This document shows, one piece after another, positions 10,083 to 22,458 of a stretch of DNA of 64,000 nt. The DNA is taken from positions 1,800,486,967 to 1,800,550,966 of the forward strand of contig CM057450.1 of the NCBI GenBank assembly GCA_016271365.2. The letters run 5' to 3'. Position numbers and translations under genes: made by a program. This DNA is from Neoceratodus forsteri. Taxonomy: Eukaryota > Chordata > Ceratodontiformes > Ceratodontidae. A model generated the notes under the pieces. The model was not told where the DNA came from and searched no databases. It worked only from the letters and a program-made list of their open reading frames with translations. Every line of letters begins with the position of its first letter. Position 1 is the stretch's first letter.

Positions 10083-13000
10083 ATGATGGCTTTACATCTG
10101 ACTTTGGGCTCTCTCAATACTAATAGTATTAAGAACCATAAAAGGAGGATTATTATTTTCTCTGTTCTTGCGGGCCATCACATGGACATTTGTATGGTAC
10201 AAGACGCACACCTGCATACACTTCGGGAGACTTATAGGGCTTCTCGTGATTGGCTGTGGGTTCCTTTGTTTTGGTCTTTGGGGGAGGAATCGTGTTCTGG
10301 GGTTAGATTTTTGGTTTCTAATCCTGACCTCCGAGTCTCTTGTCTCATTGATTTGATTCCTGGTAGTGCCTGCATATTGGATGCGAGACTCTGAGCTCAT
10401 GATTTACATTTGATTAATATTTATAATTGTTAAACTAAGTTTCAGCGGGTTGATCTTTTAAAGAAGGTGCAACCTTTTTTGTATACCACTAAGTCTGTGT
10501 TTTTAGGGGGTGACTTTAATTGTGTTTTGTCCCTTTTGGATAAGATTGGAAGAACGCAGAAATTATATGCTGATACTAACTTTCTGAATACCATGTATCA
10601 GCAGGTTCATAAGAAACATATAACTTTGACGGCAGATAAGGACCGCTTGGCCCACCTAGTCTGCCCATTTTCCTACCTAGAGGATAAGCTGCAGATCCTA
10701 TTTAACCAACAGCCTATTTCTTCCTACCCCCCCACAAAAATTGCCTTATGTCTGTCCCATGCATTCTTGAATTCTCCCACAGTTTTAGACCCCACAGCCT
10801 CCTCAGGAAGGCTGCTCCATGCATCCACCACCCTCTCTGTGAAAAAATACTTCCTCATATTGCCCCTGAGCCATCAACCCTCTATCTTCAAATTGTGACC
10901 CCTTGTTCTTGCACATCTCTTTTTCTGAAAGATGCTACCCTCTTGGACTTTGTTGATTCCACTGAGGTACTTAAATGTTTCTATCATGTCCCCCATCTCC
11001 CTCCTTTCTTCAAGGGTATACATATTAAGCTCCTTTAGTCTCTCCTCGTATGGCTTCTCTTGCAGACTGTGCACAATTTTAGTTGCCCTCCTCTGAACTG
11101 CCTCCATCCTGTCTATGTCCTTGTGGAGATGGGTTCTCCAGAACTGGATGCAGTACTCCAGATGGGGTCTCACCAACTGTCTGTACCGGGGGATAACAAC
11201 TTCCTGTTTTCTGCTGGTGATGCTTCTCCCTGTGCATCCCAGTATTCCCCCAGCCCTCTCTACTGCCTTCTCACATTGCTTGCCAACCTTAAGGTCATCT
11301 GATATAATTACCCCCAGGTCCCTTTCCATTTTTGTTGTTGTTACTACCCCCCATTGTGTAATCTTCCTGGGTTTTGTTTCCCAGGTGCATTATTTTGCAT
11401 TTCTTTGCATTGAATCCAACCTGCATACTTCTGACCATTCCTCCAACCTTGCCAAGTCCCTTCTCATCCTTTCCAAACCTCCTTGTGTATCAATCCTGTT
11501 GCAGATCTTTGTGTCATCTGCAAAGGGGCATACTTTTCCTTTGCAAGGTCACTTATAAAGACATTAAAAAGGACTGGACCCAGTACTAACCCCTCTTTCT
11601 TCAGAGTGGACTCCATTTACAATTACTTTCTGTGTCCTGTTGTCCAGCCAGTGTTTTACCCAGGCTACTACCCTGGGACCCACTCCCAGGCTGGTTAATT
11701 TGATTATTAATCTTTTGTGTGCGACTGTGTCAGATGCCTTGCTAAAGTCTAGGTAGGCCATATCCACAGCCCCTCCCTGGTCTACTACTTTGATCACCCT
11801 GTCAAAGAAATCAATTAGATTCGTCTGACATGACCTTCCTACTGTGAACCCATGCTGCCTTGAGTCCTGTGCCCCGCTGACCTCTAGGTACTGAACAGTT
11901 CTTTCCTTCAGAAGTGATACCATCACTTTCCCTACCACAGAGGTCAAACTGACAGGTCTGTAGTTTCCTGCCTCTGTCTTGGTCCCACTTTTGTGAAGGA
12001 GAATCACATCTGCCTTCCTCCAGTCCTCGGGTACCACACCATCCTCCCATGATTTGTTAAAAAGGGTAGCCAGTGGTGTCACTAGTTCTCTGCTTAATTC
12101 TTTTAGAATTCTGCGGTGAATTCCATCTGGCCCCATTGTTTTGTCCACCTTCATTTTTTCATTTGAAAGATTGTGCTGCTGATGTTCATTGTTTACCTGC
12201 TCACACCTTTTCTAGGGGTTCTCTAACTACCCGGATTTACTTTTTTTTTCACCTCTCCGTGGATTCCAGTGAGGACTTTTTCGGTCTCTCCTGTGGAGAC
12301 TTCTGATCATAAGTTGATTAAAACTTTGGTGGGCACACCTTCCAATAAACCTCTCCCCAATCCTGTTTGGAGGATGAATTCAGCCTTGTTAGAAGAGGAG
12401 GAGACCTGGTCTACTATACAGAAAGAGCTAGAGGCCAGGTTTTCTGTTTTCGAGTTATATGATAACTCATTGTTTTGGTGGCAAGACACTAAACGTTACC
12501 TGAAGGGCCTTTGTGGCCGCTTAACAAAGAAGGCTGCTAATACTAAATACCTCTCTTATTTACGCCTTCGGGATCATTTGCAGTTTCTTTTGTCTCACTC
12601 AGTTGGGACTGGAGAGGCCCTCTCTAATGCCATCCAAGCTGTTAAAACTGAAATGTGTAAATTTCAATATGATAAGGCGCATTCCTTATTGTTAGAACAG
12701 AAGTTTGGGACACAGGGTAGGGCCCAGCATGTTATTCCTTATGACTGTTGTGCGCGTAGTGTGGATTCTAAGTTCATGTCTTCTGTGCAGGATGCTTCTG
12801 GGGTTGTAGCGAGTACTGGAGCTGGCATACAGGAGGTGGTGCAGGAGTTTGTAGAAGATTCATTGCGTGAAAAGGATTTTCCTCTTCCCGGCATTATTGA
12901 CTTTTTGCGTCAACTTGATGTCCCTCAGTTGTTGGAGGCTGATATTGTGATTTTGACTTCTCCTGTGACCTGTGAGGAAGTTGAGGATGTCATAGGGGGT

Positions 13001-15060
13001 TTACGGAATGGGTCTTCTCCTGGGCCGGATGGTATTCCGGGGGAGTTTTATAAAAAATCATAAGGGTCTTCTTGGCCAGTATTTGCTGTCTGTCTTCAAT
13101 GATGTGTTATCACGCCTAGTTCCCATTCTGTCAGCTTTGGCAGATAGTATTTTGATCTTTTTGTACAAAAATAAAGGTGACAAGGTGGTTCTTCAGAATT
13201 GGAGACCTATAAGTCTTATGAATGTCGATTGGAAAATTTTGTGTAAGATACTGTGTAAACGCCTTTCTTGGATTGCTGAGGAAGTTATTTCCTCCAGTCA
13301 AGTTTGTGCTATTCCTCATCGTACTTTGGGGGATGTGGCAAAAGTTTTGAGGGAAGTTTTTGATGACCTTGGAGTATCAGGTTATTTGCTTTCCCTTGAC
13401 TAGGTGAAGGCTTTTGATGAAGTCCCACATATTTATCTTTTTCAAGTTCTGAAACTGTATGGTGTTCCTGATCTTTTTGTTATCTGGCTTAAGATTCTCT
13501 ATGGTGTGGTTTCTTCTTGCCCCCTGGTCAATGGAAAACTTAGGAGGTACGTTAAGATTCGCAGGGGGGTTCAGCAGGGGTGCCCATTGAGCCCTCTCTT
13601 ATATGTTTTCTCTTTGGACCCTTTATTGTCGGTTTTAAATACGAGTATTGGGATCTCACCTGTGCATAGTTTCAGGGTATTTCTTTCCCTATTGCACTTG
13701 CATATGCAGATGATACCACTATTTTGGTGGCTGATAGAGTATCTCGGGAAAGGGTCTTGCTAGTTGTGGACACATTCTCTGGTGTTTTTGGTTCTCAAGT
13801 TAACAATTCTAAAAGCAAAGCTGTGAGTATTCATGTTTTGGATAGAATAGGTACGGCGGTTTGGGGCATCCCAATTGTTGATGTGCCTACTAAACTTCTT
13901 GGGTTTTTGTTTGGTGCTCCGGATTCACCTTCTCTGAACTGGGAGCTGGCTTTGCCTCTTGCTGAAGACAAAGTGAGTTGATGGAAAAATTATCCTATGT
14001 CTAAGAAGAAAAGGGTTTATATACAGTATATAAATCTTTTATTGTGCCTTTATTTCTTTATGTTAGCCAACTTTACCGTTTGCCTGTTAAATTAGAGGTT
14101 AAGTTATATAGTGTGTCCTTTCAGTTGATTTGGGGAAGCCGTTTAAACCCAATCAAGCAGAATTGCACTTATTGGCGTATTGCTCAAGGGGGACTTAATA
14201 TGTTGAATCGTGTGATTTTCTTTTTTACTATGTTTCTTTATAATAATTTTGTGCCCATTTTATTAGGTTCACAATCTGTTTGGGTCCCCTTTCTCACAGA
14301 CAGGTGCCTTTATTTTTGGCAACGGTGGGTGACTTTAAATTCGGTAAATTTTCTGGTATTCCCCGAGATATGTCTCCTTATTTGATGGAAGTCTGCAGAA
14401 AACTTAAGGCTTAGCATGTTACTACTACAGATCTTCTGCATACCACTACAAAGTTGGAGTATCAAAGGATTCTACATACAGTGTGCTTTGCTGTTCCTTG
14501 CCTTGCCTAATTCCATAGTACTTTCTGACGTTTATGGTAAATTGACTGAATCTAGAATCCCCCCCTAAAATGTGGAATACTCTGTGGCTTTGCTGTCATT
14601 CTCATTTAAATGTGCAGGGTAATCATTTTCACAAGTGTTTTAGAGAGGTCTTGTTTGAGAGAGGGATGTGGTTTAATTGTTGAAACTATGTTGCATCTTT
14701 TTTTTCAATATCACTATATTAAGGATCCGTGAGGATTGTTGGCCTCTTCTTGGCGCATCCCACAGATGTGGGCCATGACGTACGAGACATTGGTCTGTGG
14801 TCAGTATGAGACTGCTGTTTGGCAGGGTTATTATAAAGGGACATCTCAGGTGATCTTTGCAGTCATTACATGAGTTATTTGACAAACTAGATGCCAATTC
14901 ATGTTGTAACAAAAACAGTTACCTTTATTAGGTTTGAAGCTTAAAATAGAACATGAAATTCGGGTGCTTTATGTTAAAGAATGTTTAGTCTTTTCGAACT
15001 CTTTACTGCGCACTTGGTGGAGGGGATGGAATGTTCTTTTTTTGCAGGTCCCTATATGAT
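10083..15060 (+). pseudogene. Tx1-like ORF2 (endonuclease and reverse transcriptase), interrupted
   Basis: The endonuclease begins at about 10083 (LGSLNTNSIK) and continues to FLGGDFNCVLS (10503-10535). The CR1 then interrupts at about 10612, and coding resumes near 12160 with the SDHKLI motif near 12304. The linker and RT fingers occupy 12269-13063, ending in SPGPDGIPGEFY. Shifted frames carry WRPISLMNVDWKI, a palm motif A reading SLD-stop-VKAFDEVP at 13395-13425 (an in-frame TAG where this clade usually has a sense codon), QQGCPLSPLL, and AYADDTTIL at 13700-13729. The C-terminal part becomes fragmentary after about 14385. It carries many frameshifts and stops. Confidence 0.8.
10612..12155 (-). 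mobile_element. CR1-like LINE (copy B), inserted in the Tx1-like endonuclease
   Basis: The frame 12154-11564 begins with KTMGPDGIHRRILKEL and carries [20 protein letters not shown] (motif A, usual KAFD altered) and the ERGV region, then decays. 11329-10874 carries the C-terminal half with LVRPHLEYCIQFW and QRRATKI. The 3' end (10612-10700) matches copies A, C and D. The 5' end is truncated inside the RT fingers region at about 12155. On both sides the Tx1-like endonuclease frame can be followed, which fixes the boundaries to within about 10 bases. No clear target duplication is visible, as is usual for CR1. Confidence 0.9.
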
Positions 15061-15317
15061 TCCCTGTCTAGATGATGGGGTTTTGTATTTCTGATTGCTG
15101 TTGTTTTTGTTTGGGCATTTCTGTAGTTATGTTTTATTTTCTGAACTGCTTGTTTTTGTGTTCTTTTTTTGCACTGTATCTTTTCTCAGCCCTTTTATTG
15201 ATGGGTTTGGGGGCATGGTGGGACATTTTTGCATACAGCATTTCTGGGAATGGTTTTTCTTTTTATGCATTTCTTGTGTTTTCCTTTTGTTTTCCTTTAT
15301 ACTTTAGTTTCAATAAA

Positions 15318-15595
15318 AAATTCCCCTACTCTTTTCGATAAGTGCCATGGGATCTTTAACATCCACCTAAACTATCACCAATCCAGGCAGATGGGACCTC
15401 GGTTTAACGTCTCATCTGAAAGACGGCACCTCAGAAGTGCAACACCCCTCTCATGCTGCACTACAGTGTCAGTACTGGGATATTAACCAAAGTGCCAGAT
15501 GTGGGAACTGAACCCACAGCCCTCTGGTCTCCTGGCCTCAGAGGCGAGTGTGCTACCTACTAAGCCACTGACACTGTCACTTAGCAAGTGTGACT
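15318..15595 (-). repeat. tRNA-derived SINE, 5' portion with A and B boxes
   Basis: On the minus strand a tRNA-like head contains an A box (TGGCTTAGTAGGTAGC, 15552-15567) and a B box (GGTTCAGTTCC, 15504-15514), the internal RNA polymerase III promoter of a tRNA-derived SINE. The body follows (15500 down to 15318) with the GAGACGTTAAACCGAGG and AAGATCCCATGGCAC motifs, which I recognise from a widespread fish/amphibian SINE type. It continues across the Tx1-like insertion at 7548-7370, for about 460 bp in total. The repeat is too degenerate to be called an active tRNA gene. Confidence 0.7.
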
Positions 15596-15689
15596 CGGTC
15601 AAATTCCGGAGTGCTCAAGAACAGGAGGGCAAATGCCAATATTCAGAAGAAAAAAAGGTTTTATCAGCCCTCCATATTCAAAAGAGATG

Positions 15690-17023
15690 CTCAGAAGCAA
15701 GATCAATCAATCAATCAAAATCTTTATTTATCCAGGCAAACTTCATTGAGCATGCTCATTTACAAGATGGACCTGGTTAGCTTCGGGTCAAATGGTACAG
15801 TGCATACAGAGATATTTAGAATAGAGCCAAATAACACAAGTAAAAAACAGTTATTGCAAGTAAGTACTCGATGTTACTTCAGTCATGTCAGTTCAGAGTG
15901 CTTCTATAATATTTAAGGAGGAAATGAGATGAGGCTTAGTAGGAACTTTAATAGGGAGAAGTGATCGTCTGCTCGTGTAGGGAGCTGATGCAAGCACAGA
16001 ATTTCAAAAGTAGTGTAATCACACAACATCACTAATGTAACACTCTGAACTGAAGGATAAGGGTCTTAACAGACAAGGAGAAAAGTAATTACAACTCTTT
16101 TTTGGCAAATTTCGGCATGGAAATCAGATTTATGCTTGGTTTAGAACGGACACAAAAGCAGACTGCAGGAACCAATCGGAAGCCGACACTGAAGAGCGTG
16201 TACGTTCCGATTGGATGGCTGCTAATGCTGTGCTTTGCTAATGGGGAGTCTAAGCTTAGGTTCTCAGGTAGTGGTAGAGGCAGTGCCGACCACCCGGTGT
16301 CTGGGTTTCCCACGCCTGTGGGCAGAGAGCCCGTGGAGAGCATATCTTTGGCAGGGGATGGAGGAAGGGTCGGTATTAAGTACTGGGCCATGGACAATGG
16401 AACATCTGAACCAACAGGAGGACCAAAACAGCAGGACAACAGAATTGGATATTCCTTGATGCCTAAAGACTGGCCCAACCATAGAAATTCAGAAAGGAGT
16501 GCAATCAGAGTCCCAACTCTTGACACTCTAAACAGGAAAAAATAGAGGTCATAACTGTTAGGCAGTAAGTAAGTACAGCTCTTTTTATGCCAGTTTTAGA
16601 CAGAAAATCAGACTTTAGCTTAGTATTGAGGGAGACACAGGAGCAGACTGCAGGAGCCAATCAGATGCCAGAGCAGAAAAGCGCTCGCGTTCCGATTGGG
16701 TATCAGCAGTGCCGCACCTTGCTAGTAAGGAGTCAGGTCTAGGTATCTCGGGCAGCAGCTATGGAAGCGATAACCACCCGGTATCTGCATTTCTCCTACC
16801 TGAGGGGCAGGGAGCCCCTGAAGGGCTAATCTACGGCAGGGAATAGAGTTAGGGGACAGAGGAAAGAGATAATAAGAGTGGAATGCAGTGGAAAGGGAAT
16901 ACGAAGATGAAATAGGGCAGTTAAATGGTACAGGGTAGGGGAATAAGAACCACAGATTAAGCAATGTGTAAAAGACAGCAGGGTGAGTAAGGTGTAGCGG
17001 CCACGAAGCCATGAAAAGATAAC
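15690..17023 (-). other. LINE E 3' UTR with 484-bp tandem duplication
   Basis: This is the terminal part of LINE E, downstream of the L1-B insertion. Two tandem units lie at about 16083-16566 and 16567-17020. The spacing was read from the repeated GCAGACTGCAGG at 16158 and 16642 (period 484). Each unit contains a CCAAT...ATTGG pair (for example 16171 and 16208) and a run matching CCACCCGGT-TCTG. Open frames here, such as 16102-16545, are incidental. The AATCAATCAATC tail starts the element at about 15700. Confidence 0.5.
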
Positions 17024-17758
17024 CCTACAGAGATTTATTATTTTTTTTTATAGTTCCTTTATTAAGTAAAAATCTGTTTAGACCAGTTATCACAGTGATA
17101 CATTAATCCTCATCAATAAAAACATTACAAACTATGGCTGTTAAGATATACAGCCTAACTAATTCATACAAAATTCAAAACTAAAACTCTATGGGCAAGC
17201 CATAAGTATTACTAGATAAATTGATAAATACAGATCAATTATCTTTAGGAACCATTTCTTTTTTTTTTTTAAACTTCTTTATTAGAGTTTTATGTTTTCC
17301 AGCAATAGGACGTACATACACATACCCCAGGATACATACCTGGGACCACATCCCCAAACTGGATATTGATACTATATACGTCCCCAAAACTATTTACAAA
17401 CAAAGTTATAATGTATTATGACCAAAAATTTAAATCCACTTTTATGGATGTAACACTTATTCCAGTCTTTCAAAGTTGGTACAAGTCTGATCTGTTTCTA
17501 AATCAATCTGTTCTCTATATTGTTCTCTCAACTTTGAAATAGTTATAACTTCTTAGGACTAAGCTTTAATAACTGTATCCCTGGGGGAGAGAGTGAATCC
17601 ATCCTGGCCTTATACATCTAAAAGACCTTTTAAGTCAGCTAAAGACAATCTCAAGAGAGAATTATGACTCACTGGGTAGAGAACCTACCCTAACCAAAAT
17701 CATATACCTCCATGAAATCATAATCCCTTCTCACATTCTCTTAAGAGAACATTACAGG

Positions 17759-20700
17759 CTAATCTCCTTCAGACAGACAGATCTGGGTCTGAGCACTCTT
17801 CAGTTGTAGTGAGTACACTGCCTCTAACACCCTCCATCTCTTATCATATATTTTCTTTTTCTCCTCTAATATCATTTGCCTTTTAAGTCTACCCAGGACC
17901 TGTAGCAGGTCACTGACCCATTGATCATAATTATAAGTACGATCATTTTTCCAGTGTCTCAGAACGAATGCCTTAACTAGAGCGGACAGCAGAGACACAT
18001 GGTACTTAGCTGAGTCCCTCACAACCATTTGCATGTCCCCCAGAAGACAAATCTCTGGTTTAATATACTCCGAGTAATTTAGTAACGGATCAATTTTTTG
18101 ACCAATTTGAACCCATAGTGAGTAAGTTTTGGGACAGCTCCACAACACATGTACCAGGTCCCCTGGTTTCATTCCACATCTAAAACACAGGTCTGTCTGT
18201 CTGAGTTTTCTAAAACATAGTTTAACAGGGGTGTAGTAAATGTTTGAACAAATAAAGAATTGCATAGTCTTATACTTCAATATAGGCAGAAGTTTAACAT
18301 TTTTCCATATCTCTTTCCAGTCAGGCCTCAGGGGAGTTAGTGTTTTTTCCCAGTTCACAAAATCTAACAGCACCTTGTAGATTTTTGAAAGGGGGTGTTG
18401 TGAGTAATCAATCTCCTTCAGATGGTCCCAAGTAAATTAACTTTGTCCCATTTCTTTATTATCTCGTATAAATTTCTGTACCAGATTTGCAATTTGGATC
18501 TTTTTGAAAAAGTCCCATGTCCTAGTCTGCATTGGTAAATTCACCCTATCTTCTAATATAAAATCTGTCAAGCTCAAGTCAGATAGTTGTGATGCCCACT
18601 GTTGATTAATTATTAGTCCCCCCAAGGCCTAAAACTAGGATTTCCTAATATAGGTTGATCCCTAGCTCCCCTTTGCACCCTCCTCTCTGTCGGACTTAAT
18701 AAATCCTACCACACCTTCGCTGATTTGTAAATTGGTGACTGCTTTCCCTTGTCAGGTAAAGTCTCCGGGTCTATAAACATCAATGCAGTAGGGGAAAGTT
18801 TTAGGTTCTCTAAAGTGTGCTGCTCAATTTGGAGCCAAGTTGGGATATATCCCCTTTCTCCTCCACTCCTAGACCACTGCCCCATTAGGCCAAGCTGCCT
18901 TGCTACATAGTACAAGAACAAGTCCAGAAGCTTAATACCTCCCTTAAGATGAGAAAGGCATAAGACCACATGTTTCCTCCTTGGAGGCTTAGAATTCCAC
19001 AAAAATTCAGAAATGACCCTTTGGATATTAATGAACCTTCCCTTCGGAATATTATAGGTAGTACATAAATCGGATATAACAATCTAGGTAGGAGATTCAT
19101 TTTAATCAATCCCAGTCTAGCAGTGAAGTTCAGTAGGAGTTCCACCTTAATATGTCATTTTTAATTGTGGCTAATAAGTTACCCACATTTTCCTCCACCC
19201 CATCTTCTGTTTTAGCCATGATCCAAATTCCCAAATATTAAATATTTTTCGGGGCCCAGTTAATTTGCATGTGTTCAAAATCTGCTCTATAGGTATAGTC
19301 AGTAAGTGGGAGGACTTGAGTTTTACTTAAATTTAATTTATAGTTGGATACCTCTGAGAATTTCCTGAGAATTTCCAGGGCTTTTTGAAAACTTTCAGCT
19401 GGATTATATAAATGCAACAGAATATCATCGGCAAAAACTGAGAATTTAAGCTCTATCCCTTGAACCTCAATCCCCCGAACCATGGGCTCCATATTAAGTG
19501 CCCTTAATAAGGGTTCCAAATAAATATTAAACAAAATTGGTGACAAGGGACAACCCTGTCTTGTCCCATTCCTCAGCAGGAACTCTTTAGCAAGATAACC
19601 GTTACATAGAACCCTAGCTGTAGGGGCTTTATAAAGGTTTTTAAGGCATCTGAGAAAACCCTTTGGGAAACCCATTTTCTCCATTGTGAAGAATAGAAAA
19701 TTGTGGGAAACCCGATTGAATGCCTTCTCGGCGTCAAGTGCAGTCAGTGCCATAGCAGACTTAGAATTGGAAGCCCTATGGAGAATATGGTGCAACTTCC
19801 TTAGTGCGTCATGTGCCCCTCGTCCTGGTATGAACTCAACTTGGTCCTGCCTAATTAATAGAGGAGCTACTTTTAGAACCCTGTTAGCCAAGATCTTTGT
19901 AAATATTTTAATATCCTGGTTTATTAAAGCAGTGGGTCTATAATTACCAGGTAGATCCCTAGGCTTATCCGGTTTTGGAATCAAAGTAATGTATTCCTGA
20001 TATAAAGAAGGGTGGGGAACCCCATCTTTCATTATATGCAAGAATAAATTTTCAAAAGAGGCATTATTGTCCATAAATGGATTTTATAAAATTTGGCTGG
20101 CAGACCATCCGGCCCTGGTGTCTTACCATTTGGCAGTTCTTTAATTGCCTCCATAATCTCTAGATCGGAGACTGGGGCAACTAATGCCTGGGTATGCTCT
20201 ATGTCCTGTTTGGGGAAAGGTATTTTATCAAGGAACCCTCTGATTTCTTCATCCAAACTGGTACCCCCTCTTGATGGATCTCAGTGTAATAATCCGTAAA
20301 GGCATCAGCCATTCCCTGAGGATCCGTAATAACTTCTCCTCCAAAATTCACTGCCATAATCGTTCTTTCCACCTCCCACTCCCTAATTCTAGAGGCCAAT
20401 AAGCGACCCGGCACATCCCCCTGTATCAAGTATCTAGCATTTAATCTTTCAAGCCAGTGATCAATCTTGAGACTCATTATACTTCTAAATTCTTCTCTTA
20501 AGTGCCTTAGCTCATCATCCATCTCATTGGAGGAACCCTCTAAGGGTAATAATGACCCTATGGCCCCAGTTAGAAATTCTTCCCGTGCTCTATTCAATTT
20601 ATTCCTCCTAGCAATATATTCCTGCGCCTTTCCTGCATATAATACCTTGCAAGTAGGCCAAGCAAGTTTTTTTTTATCCAGCAGTGTTGGGATTTGGGTT

Positions 20701-21529
20701 TGACTAATCTCCTTCAATGTGTCTTCTAGTTTAGTCACCATATTACCAACCGCTAATATCCCTTCATCCAACCACCACCGATATGGTTTAGGGGGAATAT
20801 TGTCTATCTCCCATAGCATTTGGATCAGGGAGTTGTCAGATAGTACCCTATTGGAAGTATTCAACTCTTTAATACCCCTTAATGCTTCGCTATTGACCAA
20901 AAAAAAATCAATCCTAGTATGCGTCTTATGGACCCTGGAGTAAAAAGTTATCTCAGTATCCCCTTTCTTGTACATTCTATATGGATCTACTAGTGCTGTA
21001 ACTTCCAGGAATCTATTTAAAGCTAGCTGTGGTGCACCGAGTAATCTATTACAGGGAGGGTTCCTATCCACCTTGTTATCGAAACAGAGGTTCCAATCAT
21101 CTGCCATAATAAGTGGGCTAGATGGGAGCATAGCAATATCAACTTCAATGAAGCAAAAAATTATGCTTTAGCCGGAGTAGGGCAATAAATTGAGGCACAC
21201 GAAAATGAGCTTCCCAGAATTGAACCCGACACATATATCCCCGTGCCATCCTCTCGTGATTTAATTTGATCTATTACATATGGGCAAGCTTTCCTTATTA
21301 ATATCGCCACACCCCCCGATGCTTTCGCATTCCCAACTCCTATTACTTTGCCCACCCACCCTTTCTTGAGTAAATATAGTTCCTCATTCAGTAAATGGGT
21401 TTCTTGGAGTGCAGCGAAATGAACCCCCAACTGATTTATATATTGCAGTATAACCAGGCTTTTCTTACTCCCCCTGAGACCTTTTACATTCCATGAAAGA
21501 AATTTAATTAGTACCATATTCTGTGCCAC
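17759..21529 (-). pseudogene. L1-A ORF2 (endonuclease, RT, C-terminal Cys motif), frameshifted
   Basis: It starts at about 21529 (KFLSWNVKGLRG; endonuclease N-motif), with LQETH following. The frame shifts near 21160-21130. The next part (21131-20199) carries the endonuclease end (THTRIDFFLV, LSDNSL where SDH is expected) and the linker. 20256-19238 carries the RT core: GKTPGPDGLPAKFY, NYRPTALINQDIKI, LDAEKAFNRV (motif A), RQGCPLSPILFNIYLEPL and SVFADDILL (the catalytic FADD is kept). 19145-18437 is fragmentary. 18373-17759 has the C-terminal CX2CX8HX4C motif (CFRCGMKPGDLVHVLWSC). At least four frame breaks rule out an active product. Confidence 0.9.
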
Positions 21530-22458
21530 TACCCCTGATATTAACTCTCATACGTTCTGTCTTTCTTGCTTCATATATCATGAATTCTCGCTCTCTCCCC
21601 TTTCTCCAAGTAAACCCCCCTTCTACACCCCCTGATCCTCAGTCGCCCTCCTCATTCCTCATGAGACGTGTATGAGTCAGCCCCAAGGTGTCTTTGACCG
21701 CCCCCCCGAGTCTCAACGTATCACCAACTATGAACAAAAAAACCCCACCCTATTCCCTAACCCGCACAATAAATTCCTAGATTACCTACTACCGCCTAAA
21801 ACTTTAAATTAATAAAAGGAGAAGCAAAAATTAGTGGTCCTGCATCATAGCAGCTGCCTCGTTCTCCCCATACGTAGGCACCATCACTATAGCAATATCT
21901 TAATATCAGATTTATTTTAGGAGGAGCCCCTAGGCCCTCTGGGAGAGAATGACCCGTTCTCCCTAGCATATTTTCTCTTTAGCATATATGGTGCAGAACC
22001 CCCCCTTTCCCCTAACTTTTTGTCCCATTGCAATCTTGAGCCCCATTAAGCGGCCCTGCACTTATACCATTTCAAGCTTTTCAGTGACCGATCCTCTTCA
22101 TACTACGATATTGTAGTTATCTGGTGCATGCAAAAGAAAAGAGAGGAATATTTAACAGCTAGCAGAAAGAAAAGATTCCAAAAGTCCAGGACTATTAATA
22201 TTTTCAGGCCGACTATGCCCAGAAGAGAGAAAAAAAAAAAGGAAACATCAAGGTCAGCAAAGGGGGCTTCATTTCACAGTCTCATGGAACCTTTAACTAA
22301 AATAGTCCCAGTCAAAGAAAAACAGTTCTCTCTTCCCAAGTCTGGAATTTAATCAAGTTGGCCAATAACTAACAGCACCAACTATCGCAGCACTTCTCAA
22401 TCGGTGTTGATCGTTTTCGCCACTATACTGCCTGGAATCTTACAAGTCCCTCATTCCT
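21530..22458 (-). other. L1-A inter-ORF spacer
   Basis: About 0.93 kb of spacer lies between ORF1 and ORF2. It is unusually long for an L1, where the spacer is often under 100 bp, but similar to that in L1-B (about 1.2 kb), so it looks like a property of this L1 group. There is no convincing frame or repeat inside, apart from an A-rich stretch near 22229-22241. Confidence 0.5.

Larger units (their letters stand above)
7549..15317 (+). mobile_element. Tx1-like (L1-group) LINE, near full length, split by a CR1
   Basis: It has a two-ORF structure. ORF1 (7589-10043) carries three CCHC zinc knuckles, and ORF2 (10083 to about 15060) carries an AP endonuclease and an RT. Zinc-knuckle ORF1 together with this RT type is characteristic of the Tx1 clade known from Xenopus. 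The 5' leader is only about 40 bases. The 3' end is CAATAAAAAA at 15311-15320. A 14-bp target duplication (AAATTCCCCTATTC / AAATTCCCCTACTC, one mismatch) lies at 7535-7548 and 15318-15331, within a SINE. A CR1 occupies 10612-12155. Frameshifts and stops in both ORFs make it inactive. Confidence 0.85.

Noticed and set aside
15504..15575. A possible tRNA gene on the minus strand
   Set aside because: A and B boxes are present, but the acceptor stem does not pair and the sequence runs straight into a known SINE body, so it is a tRNA-derived SINE head.
16102..16545. Overlapping open frames of about 145 codons on both strands
   Set aside because: They lie inside a non-coding tandem duplication. 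The second unit does not keep the frame, and no family resemblance is seen.
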